Position numbers and translations under genes: made by a program. This document shows positions 7,300-15,348 of a stretch of DNA of 33,399 nucleotides, one piece after another. Below the pieces are notes generated by a model, which did no database searches, had not been told where the DNA came from, and saw only the letters and a program-made list of their open reading frames with translations. Source of the DNA: UBA11889 sp002313255. Its GTDB lineage: Bacteria > Pseudomonadota > Gammaproteobacteria > Pseudomonadales > Azotimanducaceae. How positions within the stretch are numbered: position 1 is the stretch's first letter; every line of letters starts with the position of its first letter. The DNA lies in contig CAJWQX010000038.1 in assembly GCA_913045265.1 (NCBI GenBank), positions 1-33,399 on the forward strand. Reading direction: 5' to 3'.

Positions 7300-8964
7300 T
7301 CATGATCCAGGTTTCCAATTGTCGCGTAACGACACCGTTCGATTGAAAATCAAGGAATCTCCCAAGACGTCGCCGTCCAGTGCTTCGCTGGTTGACGAGT
7401 CACGGTAGAAATAGCCCGTTCGTTCGAACTGAACGTGCGCGTTGGGTGCTTGGGCGATACCGCTTTCAACAAAGCCATCGGTCGAGGTGACCGAGTTGTC
7501 GTTGAAATCCTGGTCTATGTCCTTCGGATTCGGCGTGCGGAAAAGATAGCCGAACGATTGGACCCTAACCCGACGTGCGTTAGAAGCCGCAACGAAATGA
7601 ATCACGCCCTTTGGTTTCAGGCCACTGGTATCGTCACCGCTTCGCGAATCGGGGAAGTACGTTACCTGGATGGATTCTATTTCCCCCGCGGCGCTCCTAA
7701 CCACCTCGTCGCAGCGAATGATGTACGCGTAACGAAGCCGAACCATTGCGCCAGGGGAAAGCCGTTTGAATTTATCCGGCGGATCGTCACTAAAATCAGA
7801 CCTTTCAATAAATAGCTCCCGGCCAAATACTAGCTTTCGAATCCCCATTTCAGGTTGCTTGGGATGCCAAGGAGCATCGAGTACTTCGTCCTCGCCCTCA
7901 AAATTCGTTACCGTCACGCGCAAGGGTTCCAACACCGCCATGACTCGCGGTGTTTGCGCCTCTAATGCCTGGCGGATACAGAACTCAAGCAACTTTACTT
8001 CAACCAGGTTGTCCTGTTTCGTTACCCCAACGCGCTGACAAAAATCGCGAATGGCGCTGGCGGGTACACCGCGTCGACGCAGCCCGGCAAGTGTCGGCAG
8101 TCGTGGATCGCTCCATCCATCAACTTTTCCTTTGTCTACCAACTCCGCCAGGACGCGTTTCGACATCACGTTGTACTCAAGACCCAACCGTGAAAATTCG
8201 ATTTGAGGGGGATGAAAATTGATGTTGATGTTATCTAAGACCCAGTCATAGAGAGGCCGATGGTCTTCAAATTCCAACGTGCAAAGCGAATGAGAGATAC
8301 CTTCAAGAGCGTCGCAAATGCAATGGGTGAAGTCGTACATCGGATAAATGCACCAACGATCACCGGTTCGGTGGTGACTCTTATGCATGATTCGATATAA
8401 CACGGGGTCTCGGAGGTTGATATTGGGAGACGCCATATCGATGCGCGCACGCAACACGTGTGCACCATCCCCGAATTCGCCCGCCCGCATACGCTCGAAC
8501 AGGTCAACATTGTCGGCAACCGCGCGATTACGGAAAGGACTATCCCGCCCAGGCTCAGTGAGGGTTCCTCGGCTTTGCCTCATTTCTTCTGCACTCTGGC
8601 TGCAAACAAACGCCTTGCCGTCGACAATCAGCTGCTTCGCAAATTTAAAGAGTTGATCAAAGTAGTCTGACGCAAACGTCAAATTCTCACCCCAATCAAA
8701 TCCAAGCCAACGTACGTCTTCCTGGATCGATTGAACGAATTCTTCACTTTCTTTGCTCGGGTTGGTGTCGTCAAATCGCAGGTAGGTTTTGCCGCCGAAC
8801 TCCTGCGCAACACCAAAATTCAGACAAATGGACTTCGCATGGCCGATATGCAGATGGCCGTTAGGCTCTGGGGGAAACCGTGTTACCACGCCTTCCGCAA
8901 GGTCGCCTTCATCAAGATCCCGACGTATGCGGTTACGTATGAAGTCACGTAGATCAGCGGTCAT
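7300..8964 (-). CDS. glnS: Glutaminyl-tRNA synthetase
   Basis: A cytosolic class I aminoacyl-tRNA synthetase that charges tRNA-Gln with glutamine. Seen: the signature PPEPNGHLHIGH (residues 31-42, containing HIGH), RFDDTNP near 63-69, and the second ATP-binding motif VMSKR (266-270, the GlnRS form of KMSKS). A beta-barrel anticodon-binding region fills the C-terminal half. At 554 residues it is full length for bacterial GlnRS. The N-terminus (DFIRNRIRRDLDEG) matches the usual start of the family, so the ATG at 8962-8964 is credible even though no Shine-Dalgarno sequence precedes it. A TAAAAT hexamer lies just upstream on the coding strand. Presence of GlnRS means the organism need not rely only on the transamidation route for Gln-tRNA. 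CoA-transferase and dehydratase genes follow on the same strand. Confidence 0.98.
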   Translation of the reverse strand: MTADLRDFIRNRIRRDLDEGDLAEGVVTRFPPEPNGHLHIGHAKSICLNFGVAQEFGGKTYLRFDDTNPSKESEEFVQSIQEDVRWLGFDWGENLTFASDYFDQLFKFAKQLIVDGKAFVCSQSAEEMRQSRGTLTEPGRDSPFRNRAVADNVDLFERMRAGEFGDGAHVLRARIDMASPNINLRDPVLYRIMHKSHHRTGDRWCIYPMYDFTHCICDALEGISHSLCTLEFEDHRPLYDWVLDNININFHPPQIEFSRLGLEYNVMSKRVLAELVDKGKVDGWSDPRLPTLAGLRRRGVPASAIRDFCQRVGVTKQDNLVEVKLLEFCIRQALEAQTPRVMAVLEPLRVTVTNFEGEDEVLDAPWHPKQPEMGIRKLVFGRELFIERSDFSDDPPDKFKRLSPGAMVRLRYAYIIRCDEVVRSAAGEIESIQVTYFPDSRSGDDTSGLKPKGVIHFVAASNARRVRVQSFGYLFRTPNPKDIDQDFNDNSVTSTDGFVESGIAQAPNAHVQFERTGYFYRDSSTSEALDGDVLGDSLIFNRTVSLRDNWKPGS

Positions 8965-8980
8965 ACGTTATTTTACTGTA

Positions 8981-9000
8981 TTGAGAATCACCGGTCTCAA
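8981..9000. repeat. Short inverted repeat upstream of glnS
   Basis: TTGAGA and TCTCAA form perfect 6-base arms around an 8-base centre, 17-36 bases upstream of the glnS start. The position suits an operator or a small hairpin in the 162-base divergent region between glnS and the transglutaminase-like gene. Arms this short can occur by chance, and no regulator is identified. Confidence 0.3.
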
Positions 9001-9126
9001 CGCACCCACGCAACTTCATGAATTTGATTCATCCATCACCATGCTTTCAAACGGCGATGCTCTCGCGCAATTCAAGGCGCCTCCCCGTAAACTCCGTCCC
9101 GTCTTGCAATAAGCTGATTCCTGACG

Positions 9127-10512
9127 ATGAACGTCAAACAGACAAGAAATCGATGGGCCTCGGTGTGCCTGGCCATACTGCTTGCCGTAGCCGTAGCGTG
9201 GTTTTATCAACAAAACACGCACCACTCGCTCACGGGGATGATCCAGCAAATGGAAGGCGAGCACTGGTACCGCGTGTCGTTAAACCAGGAACCCGTCGGA
9301 CAATATCGAACCGTCGTTCTCGTCGATCGTACAATTCGGTTCTTAACCGAGATGCGATTCCGTTTAGATAGTACGTTTGAGACGCACATTGAAGAAACCC
9401 GCGTGTTTGCGGCTGAACCTCCGTATCAGCTCATCCGCGCGCGCCACACTCAACGCTCGGGACCACATAACGCCGACGTCCTTGAAGCGCGTGTTCTGCG
9501 AGACCGGGGCAAGCTCTACGCCGTTGCGCCGACGGGAACACGGTTGCCGCTGTCGTCCGATTATGGCCTAGCCGATTACCTCAATATTGAGATGTGGTTG
9601 AAGAATGTCTTGCCGAGACCTGAGCAATCTCGAAAAAGCAAACACATCGATTTCGACCGGTTGGATATTTCGACTAAGGTCTGGTCTGTCGTCGACCATA
9701 ACGCCCAAGGTTACGTGGTGCGTTCCGCAAACGAACACGGGTTCACCGAAATTCAACTTGACTTGGATTTCATGGCCAAAGCGATGACGGACCGACACTT
9801 TTTTCTCGACCGGGTCACCGATGAAGCGGTGGCCGCGAAATGGCGTCACCGAGCAAATTCTCCTCGCCGCCTAGACTTCTCAATCGCCACAGCGGAGCCA
9901 CTTCGCAACCCGACGAAACTATCGCGGCTTGTATTGAAGCCATTCGGCGAAATGCCTTGGGACGATGGGACGTTGCTTGTTGGTGACAGCATCTCGCTCA
10001 TCAAGGTCGATCCGAGCGAACGGGCATCTTTTCTTCGGGAAACATTAAGGCACCCGATCTCCGACGAATCGATCACGACGCTCGCCAACGCTGCGGCTCA
10101 AGATATAACATCACCCTTGAAACGCGCCCAGGCTTTGACGCATTTTGTTCATGACTATCTAGTCTATGAAGACCTCCAGCACGTTCAGAGCGTTTTGGAC
10201 ACGGTCAGCCGGCGACGGGGGGACTGTTCGGAATTTGCAGAACTCTTTACCACGCTAGCTCGTGCCGCTAGGCTTCCTGCGAAAACCGTCGTGGGTCTCG
10301 CCTACGATGCCGGCAACGGGGTCTTCGCCAAACACGCGTGGAATGAGATCGCAATTGACGGTCGGTGGATGTCCGTGGATCCAACGTGGAATCAAATAAG
10401 GGCCGATGCAACACACCTGCGGCTCTCCGATGAGACAATGGCCGCGCTGGATCAGTCGTCGTCGCTGAACTTCAAGACACTCGAAACCAAGTACGTCGAC
10501 GGCGGTTCGTAA
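9127..10512 (+). CDS. Membrane-anchored transglutaminase-like domain protein
   Basis: A 461-residue protein with one N-terminal membrane segment (about residues 11-26, WASVCLAILLAVAVAW) acting as signal anchor, so the rest should face the periplasm. A beta-rich region fills the middle. The C-terminal third is a transglutaminase/protease-like core: Cys367 in RRRGDCSEF, His403 in KHAWNE and Asp418 in SVDPTWN make the expected Cys-His-Asp triad. Bacterial members of this fold are mostly peptidases or amidases rather than cross-linkers. The gene lies 58 bases before a two-gene ABC exporter on the same strand, so it may process an exported peptide or act on the envelope. That link is inference from position only. 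The specific activity is unknown. Confidence 0.88.
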   Translation: MNVKQTRNRWASVCLAILLAVAVAWFYQQNTHHSLTGMIQQMEGEHWYRVSLNQEPVGQYRTVVLVDRTIRFLTEMRFRLDSTFETHIEETRVFAAEPPYQLIRARHTQRSGPHNADVLEARVLRDRGKLYAVAPTGTRLPLSSDYGLADYLNIEMWLKNVLPRPEQSRKSKHIDFDRLDISTKVWSVVDHNAQGYVVRSANEHGFTEIQLDLDFMAKAMTDRHFFLDRVTDEAVAAKWRHRANSPRRLDFSIATAEPLRNPTKLSRLVLKPFGEMPWDDGTLLVGDSISLIKVDPSERASFLRETLRHPISDESITTLANAAAQDITSPLKRAQALTHFVHDYLVYEDLQHVQSVLDTVSRRRGDCSEFAELFTTLARAARLPAKTVVGLAYDAGNGVFAKHAWNEIAIDGRWMSVDPTWNQIRADATHLRLSDETMAALDQSSSLNFKTLETKYVDGGS

Positions 10513-10570
10513 AGCATCTCAAGTTACCGAGGCTGCTACCAGATAGTTATCAGGATGTGGCGATAAGACC

Positions 10571-12394
10571 GTGAGCAACACAGGCAACAATAGCCTCTGG
10601 GTAATTACCCGCGGGCAACGCGCTCGCTACTGCCTTGCCCTAATCGCCATGGGAATGGCGAGCGTCTTTACGATTGTCGTTCCGTTGGTCGCCATGTATG
10701 CCCTTGATGTCGTCGTCTACCAGGATTTCAGCTTCGGTACCAATGTCCTCGTTTCACTCACCCGCGAGTGGAGTGGACGGGACTCTTTTGCTTGGTATCT
10801 ATGGCTGTCGGCTTCTGCCGGTGTGCTCCTAACCCTTCTCGTGGGGGTATTTAGCTTTCTCAAAAGCCGCTGGGCAGCGATCGCTTCTGAAGCCTTAGCA
10901 AAACGACTGCGCGAGGAACTTTTCCGACACCTCCACCGACTGCCCGCGACTTTTTTTGATACGGCCGACAGCGGCGATTTGGTCCAGCGCTGCACTTCAG
11001 ACGTTGAAACCATCCGTGTCTTCCTGCAAGCCCACGTCGTCGAGATCGGTCGAGCCGTGCTGCTCTTATCTGCCATGTTGCCGGTCCTCTTTTGGCGTGA
11101 TTACCGACTCGCATGGTTGTCGATTTGTCTCATGCCCTTGCTGGGTGTGGGCGCCTTTGTGTTCTTCCGTCGAATTAAGACACTGTTCGAAATCACCGAC
11201 GCATCGGAAGGCGTTCTAACCGCGGTTCTAAAAGAAAATCTCACCGGCATCCGAGTCGTTCGGGCTTTTGCTCGCCATGACTTCGAACAGGACCGATTTA
11301 GCCAACGCAATAAAGCATTCCGCGACAACTACTACCGGTTAAATAAGGTCATGGCCGTCTACTGGTGTTCCAGCGATTTTGTCGCGACCTGCCAGATTGG
11401 AATTGTGCTGATCGCCGGTGGTGTATTCCTCGTCGAAGGTTCGCTAACCGTCGGTGAACTGTTTGTCTTTATTAGCCAAGTCTCGATGGTCATTTGGCCG
11501 ATTCGCCACCTGGGGCGAGTCCTTACCGACTCTGGCAAAGCTATCGTGGCGCTCGGACGGGTTGATCATATCCTTAACGCGCCCGAGGAGAGTTTCGAGC
11601 CAACACCCACGATAGGACGCGGGCTCGGCGCAATTACCGTTGCCAACCTAGATTTCAGCTACCCCAACGGACAGGCCATTCTTCGGGACATGTCGTTATC
11701 GGTCGCCTCGGGCGAAACCGTCGCACTGGTGGGGCCGCCTGGCTGCGGTAAAACGACGCTTATCCGCGTGCTGCTTCGGTTCTACCCTTACCAAAGAGGG
11801 CAAGTAAAGATCGACGACTTGGAGATAAACGAGACGGACCGCGCGTGGATTCGTTCCCAAATCGGAGTGGTACTCCAAGATCCTTTCCTCTATGCCCAGA
11901 CGATTGATTCCAACCTCCGCGTTGGCCGGCCTGCCGCGCCGCACGAGGATTTGCTCGAAGCTGCGAAAGACGCGTCGTTGCACGCATCCATATCCAAGCT
12001 CCCGAAAGGCTACAACACCATGGTCGGTGAACGCGGCGTGACGTTATCCGGTGGTCAACGACAACGTGTCGCCTTGGCCCGAGCCCTACTCAAAGATCCG
12101 CCCATACTCGTGCTTGATGATTCACTATCCGCCGTCGATACGGATACCGAGCACCGCATCCTAACGGCACTGGAACAGCGTCGTGGCCGGCGGACGACCC
12201 TGATCGTTGCTCATCGACTTACCACCGTGCGGAACGCCGATCGTATCCTCGTCATGGACAACGGCTGCATCGTCCAGCAAGGACCTCATCAACAACTTGC
12301 GCAAGAGCAAGGTCCGTATCGTCGCCTGTGCGAAATCCAGGGTGCCCTCGACGAGTCGATCCGCAACGATCTCGAGGGCTTGGACCGTGGATAA
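10571..12394 (+). CDS. mdlA: Half-ABC exporter, MdlA-like subunit (degenerate catalytic site)
   Basis: A 607-residue type I ABC exporter half: an N-terminal six-helix membrane domain (about residues 18-325) and a C-terminal ATPase domain. Seen: Walker A GPPGCGKTT (388-396), signature TLSGGQRQR (491-499), Walker B ILVLDD (512-517) and the switch histidine H548 in IVAHRL. The residue after the Walker B aspartate is Asp517, not the catalytic Glu. The same substitution occurs in E. coli MdlA and in the degenerate partner of heterodimeric exporters. The start is a GTG at 10571 with only weak ribosome-site support. The stop codon lies inside the first codons of the partner gene (8-base overlap), giving translational coupling and implying a 1:1 heterodimer. 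Substrate unknown; drugs, lipids or peptides are all possible. Confidence 0.93.
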   Translation: MSNTGNNSLWVITRGQRARYCLALIAMGMASVFTIVVPLVAMYALDVVVYQDFSFGTNVLVSLTREWSGRDSFAWYLWLSASAGVLLTLLVGVFSFLKSRWAAIASEALAKRLREELFRHLHRLPATFFDTADSGDLVQRCTSDVETIRVFLQAHVVEIGRAVLLLSAMLPVLFWRDYRLAWLSICLMPLLGVGAFVFFRRIKTLFEITDASEGVLTAVLKENLTGIRVVRAFARHDFEQDRFSQRNKAFRDNYYRLNKVMAVYWCSSDFVATCQIGIVLIAGGVFLVEGSLTVGELFVFISQVSMVIWPIRHLGRVLTDSGKAIVALGRVDHILNAPEESFEPTPTIGRGLGAITVANLDFSYPNGQAILRDMSLSVASGETVALVGPPGCGKTTLIRVLLRFYPYQRGQVKIDDLEINETDRAWIRSQIGVVLQDPFLYAQTIDSNLRVGRPAAPHEDLLEAAKDASLHASISKLPKGYNTMVGERGVTLSGGQRQRVALARALLKDPPILVLDDSLSAVDTDTEHRILTALEQRRGRRTTLIVAHRLTTVRNADRILVMDNGCIVQQGPHQQLAQEQGPYRRLCEIQGALDESIRNDLEGLDRG

Positions 12395-14312
12395 CTTCGA
12401 CGACGAGAATTATGACGATGGCTTCGACGAAGCACGATCCAGTGCCGCGATGCAAATCAGTCTCTGGCGTCGTTTGTTTACGTTTACTCTCCCCTACAAG
12501 GCCGAATTATGGGTGTTGGTAGTCGCCGGAAGCGTGACTGCGCTCATGGAGATGGCGTATCCGCTTATTACTAAGTGGTTAATCGACGACGTCAACGCGA
12601 ACGGTAAAGAAGCCGATCTATTTTTCTGGGCAATAGTTTACTTAGGCACCTGTTTCTTAATGGCAGTTTCAATCGGCAGTTTCATCTGGGTGACGTCGAA
12701 AATTCGCGTCTACGCGAGTTACGACATCCGGAAAGCGGCATTCGCGAACTTGCAGAATCTGTCGTTTTCATTTTTCGACTATCGGCCCGTCGGCTGGTTA
12801 ATGGCGCGTATGACATCCGATTGTGAACGCCTCACAAACATCCTGGCGTGGGGCCTTCTCGATCTCATTTGGGGCGTCACGGTCATGCTGGGTATGACCG
12901 TTGCGATGCTCGTGATGAACTGGAAATTGGCTTTGTTGGTGTTGGCCATCGTCCCAATCCTTACTTGGGTGTCGATTAAATTTCAACGAACCATTCTCGG
13001 TAGTGCACGTGCCGTTCGCCGCACAAATTCAAGGATCACAGGCGCATATGCGCAGGGCATCATGGGAGTTCTCACGAGCAAAACGTTTTCGAGAGAAGCG
13101 CCCAATGCAGACGAATTCCATCACCTGACTGGCGACATGTACATCGCGTCCGTCCGAAACCTCACCTTGTCGGCAATTTATATTCCAATCATCCTAATAA
13201 TGAGCAGCGTGGCGGTTGGACTCACGCTCGCAATCGGCGGATCAGACTTGCTGGTCGGTATTATCGAAGCCGGGACGTTAGTGGCCTTCATGATGTTGGC
13301 TCGACACTTTTTCGAACCGGTGGAAGTTATGGGGTACTGGTTCGCGGAAATGCAGATGGCGCAAGCATCGGCCGAAAGAGTCTTAAGTCTCATAGATGCT
13401 GAACCCGCTATAAGGGATTCGGTTTCCGTATCGGACGCCGTGCGCATGCATCGATCTACCCCTCAACGCGAAACCCGAGCCGAAGACGGTGGATCGCTTG
13501 ATATTCACAAAGTCGAGCTGATGAATGTCAATTTCGCCTACGAAGCCGACGTACCCATCCTCCGCGACATCAATCTGACCGCGCACAAAGGCGAAACCAT
13601 CGCCATCGTCGGTCCTACTGGCAGCGGGAAAAGCACCCTCGTTAATCTCGTCTGCCGTTTCTATCAGCCAACATCGGGACAAGTCCTTATCGACGGTATC
13701 GACTACCGTAACCGTAGCCTTCGTTGGCTCCAGTCTAACCTCGGCGTCGTTCTCCAGAATGCGCACGTCTTTCGAGGAACCGTCCTCGAAAATATTCGGT
13801 ATGGCCGTTTAACAGCCTCCGATAACGACGTAATCCATGCCGCAGAAACCATCGGGGCCCACGAGTTCATTAATGCACTAGAGAACGGCTACCAGACCGA
13901 GGTGGGAGAAGACGGCGATATGTTATCCGCGGGCCAAAAACAGCTCGTCTCGTTCGCAAGAGCGATTCTTGCCGACCCACAGATATTGGTGATGGACGAA
14001 GCAACCAGCTCAGTCGACACGGTCACCGAGACTAAGATGCAAGTTGGCCTCGACCAAGTCTTATCGGGCCGTATCAGTTTCGTAATCGCTCATCGGCTGT
14101 CGACGATTCGAAATGCAGATCGGATCGTCGTTCTCGATGGAGGTGAAATCTCAGAAATTGGCGATCACGCCCAGCTCATTCGACGCGGAGGCCATTACGC
14201 CAAGCTCTATTACCAACAAAGCCTGCAAGAGGCGACTAGGGATTGGTCACCCGACCGATCAAATAACCAAACCGATCGCGGAGACGACCTGGTCGAGCCC
14301 TCCCCCGCTTAG
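12387..14312 (+). CDS. mdlB: Half-ABC exporter, MdlB-like subunit (canonical catalytic Glu, altered signature)
   Basis: The partner of the preceding half-transporter (641 residues): a membrane domain at about residues 30-330, then an ATPase domain with Walker A GPTGSGKST (409-417), Walker B ILVMDE (533-538, canonical Glu538) and switch histidine H569. Its signature is LSAGQ (513-517) rather than LSGGQ, as in E. coli MdlB (LSVGQ). Together the two chains would form one competent and one degenerate ATP site. I choose the GTG at 12387, which overlaps the upstream stop by 8 bases. An earlier in-frame start at 12207 would add 60 residues that only read through the other gene. The N-terminus is strikingly acidic (DNFDDENYDDGFDE). 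The gene ends 100 bases before a convergent acyl-CoA dehydrogenase; no hairpin terminator is evident in that gap. Confidence 0.94.
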   Translation: MDNFDDENYDDGFDEARSSAAMQISLWRRLFTFTLPYKAELWVLVVAGSVTALMEMAYPLITKWLIDDVNANGKEADLFFWAIVYLGTCFLMAVSIGSFIWVTSKIRVYASYDIRKAAFANLQNLSFSFFDYRPVGWLMARMTSDCERLTNILAWGLLDLIWGVTVMLGMTVAMLVMNWKLALLVLAIVPILTWVSIKFQRTILGSARAVRRTNSRITGAYAQGIMGVLTSKTFSREAPNADEFHHLTGDMYIASVRNLTLSAIYIPIILIMSSVAVGLTLAIGGSDLLVGIIEAGTLVAFMMLARHFFEPVEVMGYWFAEMQMAQASAERVLSLIDAEPAIRDSVSVSDAVRMHRSTPQRETRAEDGGSLDIHKVELMNVNFAYEADVPILRDINLTAHKGETIAIVGPTGSGKSTLVNLVCRFYQPTSGQVLIDGIDYRNRSLRWLQSNLGVVLQNAHVFRGTVLENIRYGRLTASDNDVIHAAETIGAHEFINALENGYQTEVGEDGDMLSAGQKQLVSFARAILADPQILVMDEATSSVDTVTETKMQVGLDQVLSGRISFVIAHRLSTIRNADRIVVLDGGEISEIGDHAQLIRRGGHYAKLYYQQSLQEATRDWSPDRSNNQTDRGDDLVEPSPA

Positions 14313-14412
14313 CCGCTCATAAGAACCGTTGCTCCAAACCCCGCTCGGGCGCCATCAACGAAATTGTGCTTATCCGATCCCTCGATGTTTCTCGGCTAAC
14401 GTTTGCCTACTG

Positions 14413-15348
14413 TTAGTGCGCGCAATCCGAAATCAGTTCCCAAGCGCGATCCGCTCCCACAGCGACAACCTGGCGACCAATTAGTTGCTGCCATTCTTTC
14501 TCGTGGCCGTACTCGTCTCGCCACGCCCAAAGACGCCGTGTGTAATGATGCAATTCATGCTCGTGTGTAAACCCCATTGCCCCGTGAGCCTGGTGGGCGA
14601 TTTCCGCGACAACGCCCGCTGCTTCGCCAACTCTAACCTTGGCCGCGGATACTTGTATGACAAATCGGTCCGTGTCCAAGGCTTCAATAGCGGCGTCGCT
14701 CGCGCGCGTCGACGCAGCCACTTCGCCCGCCATACGCGCGACGTTATGTTGAACCGCCTGAAATCCCGAAATGGGGCGCCCAAATTGTTTTCGTTCGCCA
14801 ACGTAGTCGATGGTCAACTCGAGCAGTTTCTCGAGCGCTCCACTCATCGCAGCAACTCTGGTCATCGCCATGATCGCTCGGAAATTCGGCGGTAATTCAA
14901 TCGATTTTGAGTTTTCAAAGACGACCTCATCGCGTGGCTCACCCGCAAGATTGGCACCTTCAACGACATCGAATTCGTCCACCAGTTGGCCGTCATCTGT
15001 GACGACACGTTCGGCACGACGAGCCCATGGAGCGATCACTCCTTCAGCGACGGTAGTTAATCCCTGACCCGTAACAAACCGATTGCTGATGAGAATTTCC
15101 GGGTAAGGCAGTGGTACTGCAAATTTTCCCGCCAAGCGGATCATGCGGAACGCATCAGCCAACGTAGTGCCGGATTCCCTACCACCGACTTGATGCAAAC
15201 CGGTGTCCTGAATGACAGTCCATAGACCCTCTGGGAATAGTCCTTTCTGATCGTCTATAGATCCCGATTCAGCGCTGTCGCGTATTTCTTTATTGCAGTG
15301 ATCGGTGAATACCCGCTCTGCTGTATCCAATATCAAGTCGATCGTCAT
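14413..15348 (-). CDS. Acyl-CoA dehydrogenase, short subunit of a probable heteromeric pair
   Basis: A 311-residue acyl-CoA dehydrogenase-fold protein, shorter than the usual 380-400 residues. Seen: in the C-terminal domain GERKQFGRPISGFQAVQHNVARMAGE, the FAD/dimer segment, and AHQAHGAMGFTHEHELHHYTRRLW, the family end motif. The N-terminal helical and central beta regions look reduced. Its ATG (15346-15348) overlaps the TGA of the upstream dehydrogenase gene as ATGA, so the two are translated in step. Paired genes of this type, known from actinobacterial steroid side-chain catabolism (FadE pairs forming alpha2beta2 enzymes), encode subunits that share FAD and active sites. By analogy this protein probably works only with its neighbour. 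In-frame starts up to 15450 would add residues lying within the neighbour's 3' end. The acyl-CoA substrate is unknown. Confidence 0.9.
   Translation of the reverse strand: MTIDLILDTAERVFTDHCNKEIRDSAESGSIDDQKGLFPEGLWTVIQDTGLHQVGGRESGTTLADAFRMIRLAGKFAVPLPYPEILISNRFVTGQGLTTVAEGVIAPWARRAERVVTDDGQLVDEFDVVEGANLAGEPRDEVVFENSKSIELPPNFRAIMAMTRVAAMSGALEKLLELTIDYVGERKQFGRPISGFQAVQHNVARMAGEVAASTRASDAAIEALDTDRFVIQVSAAKVRVGEAAGVVAEIAHQAHGAMGFTHEHELHHYTRRLWAWRDEYGHEKEWQQLIGRQVVAVGADRAWELISDCAH

Noticed and set aside
12207..12386. Upstream extension of the second ABC exporter subunit
   Set aside because: It is read from within the first subunit's ATPase domain in another frame; the GTG at 12387 gives a normal coupled start.
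14313..14412. Possible terminator between the convergent exporter and dehydrogenase genes
   Set aside because: I found no stable hairpin followed by a T-run on either strand.
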